Shown piece after piece: positions 8,214-14,768 of a DNA stretch of 20,689 nucleotides. The notes beneath the pieces are model-generated. The model had not been told where the DNA came from, made no database searches, and saw nothing but the letters and a program-made list of their open reading frames with translations. The stretch lies in contig CAJTWL010000035.1 in NCBI GenBank assembly GCA_910579845.1, positions 1 to 20,689 of the forward strand. Direction: 5' to 3'. This DNA comes from an uncultured Muribaculaceae bacterium (lineage in GTDB: Bacteria > Bacteroidota > Bacteroidia > Bacteroidales > Muribaculaceae). Position 1 is the stretch's first letter. Every line of letters starts with the position of its first letter. The translations under genes and the position numbers were made by a program.

Positions 8214-9551
8214 TCAGACAATTCCTTGGGCATGCATGGCTTTGGCTACTTTGAGGAAACCGGCGGTGTTGGCGCCTTTTACATAATTTACGAATCCGTC
8301 AGGCTCTCTGCCGTGTTCCACACATTGATTATGGATGTCAAGCATGATGTGCTTCAGCCTCTCGTCTACCTCTTCAGCCGTCCAGCTGATTTTCTGAGCG
8401 TTCTGTGCCATCTCGAGACCGGAAACGGAAACTCCGCCTGCATTCGCCGCTTTCCCTGGAGCATAAAGTATACGGGCTTTGAGGAATTCCGCTATCGCTT
8501 CTCTTGTGGAAGGCATGTTCGCTCCTTCGCTAACCGCTATGCAACCACCGGCTATAAGAGCTCTGGCGTCATCTCCGTCAATTTCGTTTTGTGTTGCAGA
8601 GGGCATTGCGATATCGCATTTGATAATGCGCCATGGTCGTTCTCCGGCGTAGTAGGGTAATTCTTCTGTCTGTGCAAATTCATTTATTCTGCCGCGATAA
8701 AGCATCTTTAGATCAAAGACTTTCTCATACTGCTCCCGTGTCATTCCGTCCTCCATGATTACTGTACCGTTGCTGTCGCTCAATGATACAACCTTGGCTC
8801 CGAGGTATATTAGCTTTTCTGCTGTATACAGGGCGACGTTTCCTGAACCGGAGACCGCCACCCGTTTTCCTTTGATGTCAATCTCCCGGGTACGAAGCAT
8901 GTTGAGCAAAAAATAGACATTCCCGTATCCGGTTGCTTCTGGACGCATAAGGGATCCGCCGAATGCCAGTCCCTTGCCGGTGAAGGAACCTGTAAATTCT
9001 TTTTGCATTTTCTTGTACCAGCCGAACATATATCCTACTTCGCGGGCACCGACGCCAATATCTCCTGCCGGAACATCAGTGTCTGCACCGATGTGACGGT
9101 AAAGCTCGTTTATGAATGCCTGGCAGAAACGCATTACCTCCATATCGCTCTTTCCGCGTGGAGAGAAATCGCTTCCGCCTTTGGCTCCACCCATTGCCAG
9201 AGTGGTTAGCGCGTTTTTGAAGGTCTGCTCAAAAGCAAGGAATTTGAGTATTGAAAGGTTTACAGATGAATGGAACCTGATACCGCCTTTGTAGGGACCT
9301 ATGGCATTGTTGTGTTGCACGCGATAACCCATGTTGGTGCGCACTTTTCCCTTGTCGTCTACCCAGCTTACCCTGAAACTGTAAATACGGTCCGGAATAC
9401 AAAGTCTCTCGATAAGATTCTCGTTTTCAAATGCGGGATACTCATTATAGACATCCTCGATTGAATTTACCACTTCTTCCACTGCCTGCAAATATTCCGG
9501 TTCATTGGGGAAACGTCTCTGCAAATCTGCAAGAAAATCTTTTGCTTTCAT
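8214..9551 (-). CDS. gdhA: NADP-specific glutamate dehydrogenase, hexameric type
   Basis: The 445-residue enzyme interconverts 2-oxoglutarate plus ammonium and L-glutamate, the main ammonium-assimilation route in many Bacteroidales. Substrate-site lysines are seen at Lys88 (GPYKGG) and Lys112. The catalytic lysine is Lys124 in the signature MGGAKGGSDF (120-129). The C-terminal Rossmann domain begins around 230 with AVSGSGNVALYTAE. The second strand of the fold ends in a Ser-Asp-Ser-Asn-Gly segment, as in NADP-preferring relatives, not the acidic ending typical of strict NAD enzymes. Length matches the 450-aa small GDH class. The gene is monocistronic with its own terminator and is divergent from the steroid-reductase operon. 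Both would use NADPH, but no direct link is shown. Confidence 0.95.
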   Translation of the reverse strand: MKAKDFLADLQRRFPNEPEYLQAVEEVVNSIEDVYNEYPAFENENLIERLCIPDRIYSFRVSWVDDKGKVRTNMGYRVQHNNAIGPYKGGIRFHSSVNLSILKFLAFEQTFKNALTTLAMGGAKGGSDFSPRGKSDMEVMRFCQAFINELYRHIGADTDVPAGDIGVGAREVGYMFGWYKKMQKEFTGSFTGKGLAFGGSLMRPEATGYGNVYFLLNMLRTREIDIKGKRVAVSGSGNVALYTAEKLIYLGAKVVSLSDSNGTVIMEDGMTREQYEKVFDLKMLYRGRINEFAQTEELPYYAGERPWRIIKCDIAMPSATQNEIDGDDARALIAGGCIAVSEGANMPSTREAIAEFLKARILYAPGKAANAGGVSVSGLEMAQNAQKISWTAEEVDERLKHIMLDIHNQCVEHGREPDGFVNYVKGANTAGFLKVAKAMHAQGIV

Positions 9552-9636
9552 TTTGATATTGACTTTTTAAAATAGATATAGCCTGTTGAATATAGATTTT
9601 GTTAGATATAACACAAGGGTTGATTATATTTTGACG

Positions 9637-9668
9637 TAAAATTATAAAATATATTAACATTGTGCAAG
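9637..9668 (-). promoter_or_regulatory. gdhA: Candidate promoter of the glutamate dehydrogenase gene
   Basis: On the minus strand CTTG (9668-9665) precedes TAATTTTA (9644-9637) by 20 bp. That is 3 of 4 and all but the final G of the Bacteroidota boxes. The predicted start near 9630 gives an AT-rich leader of about 80 nt. It is weaker than the divergent promoter at 9737-9767 and is the best of several AT-rich options. Confidence 0.4.
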
Positions 9669-9736
9669 AGATGAACGGAAAGGAATTCATTTTTTACGAA
9701 TATACAATTTTGATATGCTATTTTGAGTGTCTTGTC

Positions 9737-9767
9737 TTTGTGGTTTAGTCAATTTAGGTTAACTTTG
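9737..9767 (+). promoter_or_regulatory. Near-consensus promoter of the steroid-reductase operon
   Basis: TTTG (9737-9740), 19 bp, then TAACTTTG (9760-9767) matches the Bacteroidota promoter consensus in all fixed positions. The start site is predicted a few bases later, around 9772-9775, almost on top of the ATG at 9777. Upstream in-frame TTG and GTG codons fall inside or before the promoter, so they cannot be used from this transcript. The resulting mRNA would be leaderless or nearly so. Confidence 0.72.
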
Positions 9768-9776
9768 TACAATATT

Positions 9777-10577
9777 ATGCTTTTGACAACAATACAAAAC
9801 TCGATAATCTTCACATCTGATTTTTATTTCAGCGTGATATGGATCATGCTGGGAATGGCGGTTCTGGCTTTTATGGTCTTACATCGCATAACCGCCGGAT
9901 ACGGCATGATGTACAAGAAGAAATGGGGACCGACGATCAATAACAAAGTCGGCTGGATAGTGATGGAGGCGCCGGCATTTGTGGCTATGCTGTTTTTTTG
10001 GATTCTAAGTCCGCGTCGTGGAGAGATAGCCCCCTCGGTAATGGCGATGTTGTTTCTGATTCATTACTTTCATCGTTCATTCATTTTCCCTCTAAGGATG
10101 CGCGGTAAAAGCAGAATGCCCCTCGTTATAATTATGGCAGGTTTTGTTTTTAATGTAGTAAATGCATATATGATAGGTGGCTGGCTTTTTTATGTCGCTC
10201 CTACCGATTATTATACAATGTCATGGCTGTGGAATCCGCTGTTTATTTTGGGAACTCTTGTTTTTTTGACAGGAATGGCGATAAATCTGCATTCGGATCA
10301 TATTATACGCAATCTGCGTAAACCGGGCGATACAAAGCATTACATACCACGTGGAGGCTTCTACAATTATGTGGCTTCGGCAAATTATTTTGGCGAACTT
10401 GTAGAGTGGACAGGTTATGCGATTCTGACATGGAGTATTGGAGGTGTGGCGTTTGTGATATGGACATTTGCCAATCTGGCTCCCCGTTCATCCCAAATAA
10501 ACAAAAAATATAAAGATGAATTTGGTGAGGAATATATAAAATTGAAAAGGAAAAACATAATTCCTTTCATATACTGA
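9777..10577 (+). CDS. Steroid 5-alpha-reductase homologue (3-oxo-5-alpha-steroid 4-dehydrogenase family)
   Basis: The 266-residue polytopic membrane protein belongs to the family that reduces the delta-4 bond of 3-oxo steroids with NADPH to 5-alpha products. It is close to human SRD5A1/SRD5A2 in length (259/254 aa) and collinear throughout. By alignment from memory, Glu64 (MEAPAF) and Tyr97 (HYFHR) match catalytic SRD5A2 Glu57 and Tyr91. The C-terminal NADPH region keeps HSDHIIRNLRKPGD (about 180-195), PRGG and ANYFGE. Arg114 of SRD5A2 is not conserved, nor is it in SRD5A1. ATG 9777 was chosen because it follows the promoter and gives an N-terminus matching SRD5A2; the longer TTG start at 9723 would lie upstream of the promoter. 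The next gene begins 13 bp after the stop. It may be the 5AR of a bile-acid or steroid pathway; other 3-oxo-delta-4 lipids are possible. Confidence 0.88.
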   Translation: MLLTTIQNSIIFTSDFYFSVIWIMLGMAVLAFMVLHRITAGYGMMYKKKWGPTINNKVGWIVMEAPAFVAMLFFWILSPRRGEIAPSVMAMLFLIHYFHRSFIFPLRMRGKSRMPLVIIMAGFVFNVVNAYMIGGWLFYVAPTDYYTMSWLWNPLFILGTLVFLTGMAINLHSDHIIRNLRKPGDTKHYIPRGGFYNYVASANYFGELVEWTGYAILTWSIGGVAFVIWTFANLAPRSSQINKKYKDEFGEEYIKLKRKNIIPFIY

Positions 10578-10590
10578 TTCTACAGAAGAT

Positions 10591-11841
10591 ATGGAGACTA
10601 AACTTTTCACCCCCGGAAAAATAGGACCGGTGGAATTGCGTAACCGCACAATCCGGTCGGCGGCTTTCGAGGGAATGGGTAAAAATAACGGACCTACGGA
10701 AATGCTCAGGGATTACCATGTTTCAGTGGCACGCGGAGGGGTGGGAATGACCACCCTTGCTTATGCCGGCATATGCCGTTCGGCATTGTCGTTTACAACT
10801 CAGCTGTGGCTGCGTCCCGAGATTGTGGAACCGTTGAGGGATATAACCGACAGAATACATGCTGAAGGAGCAAAAGCCTCCATACAGATTGGTCATTGCG
10901 GCAATATGACTCACCGTTCTACCGCCGGAGGTACGCCTGTCGGTGTGTCAACCGGGTTCAATTTATATTCCCCGACGTTTGTGCGCGGGCTCAGAAAGGA
11001 TGAACTGAAGCAGTTGGCGCGTGATTTCGGCACCGCAGTCAATACAGCGCGCGATGCCGGTTTTGATTGTGTTGAAGTTCATAGCGGACACGGTTATCTT
11101 ATCTCACAATTTCTTTCACCTTATACCAATCACCGTAGGGATGAGTTCGGCGGAGATCTCCACAAGCGCATGACATTTATGAAAATGTGTCTTGAAGAGG
11201 TGATGAAGGCGGCAGGTTCGGACATGGGTGTGTTGGTCAAGACTAACATGAGGGATGGATTCAAAGGAGGACTTGAGCTGGAGGAATGTCTTGAAGTCGC
11301 CAAAGAGATTGAGCGTGCAGGTGTTCATGCCCTTGTGCTTTCTGGAGGCTTTGTCAGCAAGGCTCCGATGTATGTGATGCGCGGGCAGATGCCGATCTAC
11401 TCCATGACACATTATATGAAAGAGCTATGGCTCAAATACGGCGTACGTCTTGCCGGTAAATATATGATCCGTAAGTCTCCTTTCAAAGAACTTTATTTCC
11501 TTGAGGATGCGAGACTTTTCCGTAAGGAGTTGAGTCTTCCGCTTGTATATGTAGGAGGTGTTGTGAGTCGCGATAATGCCGAGACTGTGCTTGATAAAGA
11601 GAATTTTGATTTTATTCAGATGGGTCGTGCGCTTCTGAATGAGCCTGATTTTGTGAACAGAATGCGAGACGAGGAATCGCACAGATGCGGTTGTGATCAT
11701 GTGAATTACTGCATAGCCCGTATGTATTCCAAAGAGATGGCTTGTCATCATCATTGTAAGGATCTGACTCCGGCTATAGAGCGTGAGATTGAGAAGATCA
11801 AGCGCCAGAATGCGAAATGGGAGAATGAACTTGCTGAATAA
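10591..11841 (+). CDS. Old Yellow Enzyme family NADH:flavin oxidoreductase, candidate 3-oxo-delta-4-steroid 5-beta-reductase
   Basis: The 416-residue FMN-dependent ene-reductase is a TIM barrel. QIGHCG (99-104) and the active-site block HSGHGYLISQFLSPYTN (164-180, His164, His167, Tyr169) are clear. The FMN phosphate loop (VYVGGVVSRDNAE plus IQMGRALLNEPDF, about 319-354) also fits. It lacks the C-terminal FAD/NAD domain of BaiCD/BaiH-type enzymes (about 640 aa). A cysteine cluster remains at 366-389 (Cys366, 368, 374, 385, 389), but Val371 stands where the CDHCNYC pattern of relatives has a cysteine. It is 13 bp after the 5-alpha-reductase gene and 10 bp before the dehydrogenase gene. The 5-beta-reductase role is inferred from this context; OYEs also reduce many other enones. 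Confidence 0.85.
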   Translation: METKLFTPGKIGPVELRNRTIRSAAFEGMGKNNGPTEMLRDYHVSVARGGVGMTTLAYAGICRSALSFTTQLWLRPEIVEPLRDITDRIHAEGAKASIQIGHCGNMTHRSTAGGTPVGVSTGFNLYSPTFVRGLRKDELKQLARDFGTAVNTARDAGFDCVEVHSGHGYLISQFLSPYTNHRRDEFGGDLHKRMTFMKMCLEEVMKAAGSDMGVLVKTNMRDGFKGGLELEECLEVAKEIERAGVHALVLSGGFVSKAPMYVMRGQMPIYSMTHYMKELWLKYGVRLAGKYMIRKSPFKELYFLEDARLFRKELSLPLVYVGGVVSRDNAETVLDKENFDFIQMGRALLNEPDFVNRMRDEESHRCGCDHVNYCIARMYSKEMACHHHCKDLTPAIEREIEKIKRQNAKWENELAE

Positions 11842-11851
11842 TTATCGGAAA

Positions 11852-12661
11852 ATGAGTGTCTGGCAAGAACTGAAAGGCAGCGTGGCTGTGGTGACAGGAG
11901 CAAGTAGCGGAATAGGACTTTGTTTCTGCCGTGAACTTGCGAAGCTTGGATGCAATCTGGTAATGGTGAGCAACCAGCCGGAGCAACTTGAGCAGTATTC
12001 TTTGGAAATCGCTGAAACGTATGGCGTAAGTGCCTATACGGTTAATCTTGATCTTACAGAAGATGGATATGCCGATAGACTTCTTCAATTCATGGATTCC
12101 AAGAATGTCAAAGCGGATTATCTGATCAATAATGCGGGAATTTTCAGTTTTAAACCGGTAATAGATACTCCCGAACGAAAAATCGATTGTTTTCTTAAGC
12201 TGCATGTAGAGGCAGTGACATCTCTTAGCCGGACTTTTGCGGCGCGTTTCAAGGATCAGGGGAAAGGCAGAATACTCAACATGTCATCAATGTCGTGTTG
12301 GATGCCTATGCCGGGCATTGCACTGTATTCGGCGACTAAGGCGTATATACGTGTTTTCAGTCGGGCGCTGCATTATGAGATGTGTGATTACGGAGTTTCT
12401 GTGACCGTAGCGTGTCCGGGTGGAATTGCAACCGATCTTTTCGGATTGCCGGAGGCATTAAAAAGACTTGCTGTCAGAATCGGAGTTCTGGCTACTCCGG
12501 ATCGGTTTGTAAGAGAAGCCTTGAAAAGGATGCTCAAAGGTAAGAAGCAATATATCAACGGTATGCTGAACCGGATAACCATTGTGGCTGTTTCAATGAT
12601 GCCTACCGGTGTCAGAATGATGGTCAAGCGCCATTTGCTTGACCGGGGTATAACCCGCTGA
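11852..12661 (+). CDS. Classical short-chain dehydrogenase/reductase, candidate hydroxysteroid dehydrogenase
   Basis: The 269-residue SDR has the cofactor motif TGASSGIG (15-22), NNAG (93-96), Ser146, and catalytic Tyr159-Lys163 in YSATK. A PGG block at 189-191 follows. Strand 2 ends in VSNQPEQ, with neither the Asp of NAD enzymes nor a clear Arg pair, so cofactor choice is open; the layout is closest to the DltE/17-beta-HSD12-like group. The C-terminal third has a hydrophobic segment (about 240-257) that may touch the membrane. ATG 11852 was preferred to 11825 and 11783: it gives a normal SDR N-terminus and a 10-bp gap, while the others overlap the upstream gene. In this operon it most likely reduces or oxidises a steroid hydroxyl, for example a 3-beta-HSDH step. 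That is an inference. Confidence 0.82.
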   Translation: MSVWQELKGSVAVVTGASSGIGLCFCRELAKLGCNLVMVSNQPEQLEQYSLEIAETYGVSAYTVNLDLTEDGYADRLLQFMDSKNVKADYLINNAGIFSFKPVIDTPERKIDCFLKLHVEAVTSLSRTFAARFKDQGKGRILNMSSMSCWMPMPGIALYSATKAYIRVFSRALHYEMCDYGVSVTVACPGGIATDLFGLPEALKRLAVRIGVLATPDRFVREALKRMLKGKKQYINGMLNRITIVAVSMMPTGVRMMVKRHLLDRGITR

Positions 12662-12676
12662 ACATCGGCTGCTCGG

Positions 12677-12731
12677 GCTTCACTGTAACCGCCCTGCAAA
12701 ACACACAGTGAAGCGGAGATACTGGGGCGGT
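12677..12731 (+). ncRNA. Interleaved inverted repeats: possible RNA pseudoknot or switch before the acyl-CoA ligase gene
   Basis: GCTTCACTGT (12677-12686) pairs perfectly with ACAGTGAAGC (12705-12714). The loop between them holds ACCGCCC (12688-12694), which pairs perfectly with GGGCGGT (12725-12731), extendable by one G-U pair. The two stems interleave, so the RNA can form an H-type pseudoknot with a long middle loop (12696-12704), or two competing hairpins. It starts 15 bp after the dehydrogenase stop and ends 22 bp before the ligase ATG. No U-tract follows either stem, which argues against a simple terminator. GC content stands out from the A-rich leader that follows. No known riboswitch class was recognised. 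Confidence 0.5.
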
Positions 12732-12753
12732 ATGGAAATAAAAGATTAAAAAT

Positions 12754-14568
12754 ATGGCGAATAGACTGGTAGAAATAATTAATGAGAATGCCCGTAAGTT
12801 TGGTGAAAGGGAGGCCTATCGCTTCTGCTGGAAGAAAAACGGAGAATGGGAATCAACGAGTTGGATCGAATTTGCCACGCAGGTGGAGACTGCGGCAAAG
12901 GCTTTGGGCATGTTGTCTTTACTTGAAAAAGATACAATTGCTATCTGTTCGCCGAATACTCCCCAGATACTGATTACCGAATTTGGCGCATTTCGTAACC
13001 GTATTGCGGTGATCCCTCTTTATTCAAGCAGTTCGCAGGCACAATTCGACTTTATAGTTTCCAATGGTGAAGCGAAAGTCATTTTTGTCGGAGATAAGAA
13101 TCAATATTCGCTTGCTTATAATTTCTGGAAAGCCAATCCGGAACAGATAAAAAAAATAGTTGTCTTCAATTCCGAGGGGCTGGATATGGAGGCTGATGAT
13201 ACAGTTTCTGTCAGTTGGGCAGAATTTGTGAAATTGGGGGAGAACGCGCCCGAGGAGGTCGGCAGAGAGGTAAACTGTAGATCCGAGAGGGGGGTGCCCG
13301 AGGATATGGCTACGTTGATCTATACCTCCGGTACAACAGGTGAACCCAAAGGTGTGGTGATAACACATTCCAATTATGATGCTACGATTCAGAAGCATAT
13401 TGAGTTTCTGCAGCAGATAAAAGATACAGATCTGTCAATGGCATTTCTTCCGATGTCACATATTCTGGAGAAGGCCTGGAGCTTTTTCTGTATGAGCAAG
13501 GGTGTGCCTATGGCTATAAATTATGATCCCAGGCTTATCCAGGACACTATCAAGGAGGTGAAACCTAATATAATGTGTTGTGTACCTCGTTTCTGGGAAA
13601 AGGTCTATGCCGGTGTAAAAGAGAAGATCTCTCATATGGGACCGGTGCAGCGCATGATGGTAAGCAGGGCTGTCAGGGTCGGTTATGTCCGCAATCTTAA
13701 ATATAGAAGGGTAGGCAAGAAAGTTCCCGGACTTATTGAAGCCGAATATAGATTCTGGGACAAACGCATATTCAGTAAGCTTAAAAAAGCCATCGGTATT
13801 CCGAATCCTAATTTCTTTCCGACTGCAGGCGCTCCTTTGAGCGACAGGATATGCCAGTTTATGCATTCGGTAGGGATAGATATAATCATCGGTTATGGAT
13901 TGAGCGAAACAACGGCAACCGTTACATGTTTCCCACAGGTAGGTTATCAGATAGGAACGGTCGGAGTGCCGTTGCCGGGAATCAATGTGCGTATAGACGA
14001 TAACGGGGAAATCCTTGTAAAGGCTCCATCCGTCACTCCGGGATATTATAAGAATCCTGAAGCCAACAGGGCTGCGTTCACAGATGATGGATATTTCCGT
14101 ACCGGAGATGCAGGTTATATTAATCCTGAAGGCGCTCTGGTGCTTACAGAAAGGGTCAAGGATCTTTTCAAGACCTCGAACGGCAAATATATAGCTCCTC
14201 AGATGCTTGAGAGCCGGCTTGCCGAGAACAAATATATTGATGAGCTTGCTGTGATCGGGGACAAACGTAAATATGTTACTGCGCTGGTTGTGCCGAACTT
14301 CTCGCAGCTAAGGGCTTGGGCTGAGAATAACGGAATCGCATTCGATGAACCTGAAACCCTTTGCCGGAATCCGAGGACTATCGCGTTCATGCAGTCGCAG
14401 ATCGATTCTCTGCAGAAAGATCTTGCGCCATATGAACAGATAAAGAAAATAACTCTTATTCCACACCATTTCTCAATAATGAACGGAGAGGTTACAAATA
14501 CAATGAAAGTGCGCCGTCCCGTAGTGGCAAAAAGATATGCCAGGGAGATAGAGGGTATGTATGAATAA
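12754..14568 (+). CDS. Long-chain acyl-CoA synthetase type AMP-forming ligase
   Basis: The 604-residue adenylate-forming enzyme activates a carboxylic acid to its CoA thioester via an acyl-AMP. It has the P-loop YTSGTTGEPKG (190-200), the acyl-AMP block GYGLSETT (380-387), TGD (450-452), and the hinge region ending VKDLFKTSNGKYIAP (468-482). The C-terminal NTMKVRR block carries the catalytic Lys. Length and the VKDLFKTSNGKYI pattern place it with long- and very-long-chain fatty acyl-CoA ligases (FadD15-like), not with small BaiB-type ligases. It follows the steroid operon on the same strand after a 92-bp gap containing the interleaved inverted repeats. It may serve membrane fatty acids, or activate a carboxylated steroid such as a bile acid; the sequence does not decide. 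Confidence 0.88.
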   Translation: MANRLVEIINENARKFGEREAYRFCWKKNGEWESTSWIEFATQVETAAKALGMLSLLEKDTIAICSPNTPQILITEFGAFRNRIAVIPLYSSSSQAQFDFIVSNGEAKVIFVGDKNQYSLAYNFWKANPEQIKKIVVFNSEGLDMEADDTVSVSWAEFVKLGENAPEEVGREVNCRSERGVPEDMATLIYTSGTTGEPKGVVITHSNYDATIQKHIEFLQQIKDTDLSMAFLPMSHILEKAWSFFCMSKGVPMAINYDPRLIQDTIKEVKPNIMCCVPRFWEKVYAGVKEKISHMGPVQRMMVSRAVRVGYVRNLKYRRVGKKVPGLIEAEYRFWDKRIFSKLKKAIGIPNPNFFPTAGAPLSDRICQFMHSVGIDIIIGYGLSETTATVTCFPQVGYQIGTVGVPLPGINVRIDDNGEILVKAPSVTPGYYKNPEANRAAFTDDGYFRTGDAGYINPEGALVLTERVKDLFKTSNGKYIAPQMLESRLAENKYIDELAVIGDKRKYVTALVVPNFSQLRAWAENNGIAFDEPETLCRNPRTIAFMQSQIDSLQKDLAPYEQIKKITLIPHHFSIMNGEVTNTMKVRRPVVAKRYAREIEGMYE

Positions 14569-14768
14569 AATTGTTTATTTAACAGATAAGTAAGTGATAA
14601 AAATTAATGAACATATAAAACGCAGTTGTTTATTGACGGATTTTGCCGCGGAGGGATGGAGTATACCTGTGTATGCGACTGACCGACAAGGTGAAAGACG
14701 CAATAAAGAACAAGTTTTATGGTTCAAGATCAATTCACTTACATATTTTAATTTTTATTACTTACTTA

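Noticed and set aside
9723..9776. A longer 5-alpha-reductase starting at TTG 9723
   Set aside because: The added segment contains the -33 and -7 promoter boxes and adds 18 residues with no counterpart in the family.
11783..11851. A longer short-chain dehydrogenase starting at 11783 or 11825
   Set aside because: These starts lie inside the end of the upstream gene and add a basic stretch atypical of SDRs; ATG 11852 gives the usual distance to TGASSGIG.
12677..12731. Reading the interleaved repeats as a simple rho-independent terminator of the steroid operon
   Set aside because: Neither stem is followed by a U-tract; the next bases are purine-rich.
14569..14642. Possible small protein or terminator after the acyl-CoA ligase gene
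   Set aside because: Only weak AT-rich pairing is visible, and the short open frame beginning at 14594 runs into prfB out of frame with no family-like sequence.
14643..14768. An N-terminal extension of release factor 2 starting at 14643 or other upstream codons
   Set aside because: The extra 42 residues are unlike any RF2 N-terminus, and the ATG at 14769 gives the normal family length and start. The frame is merely open in an AT-rich leader.
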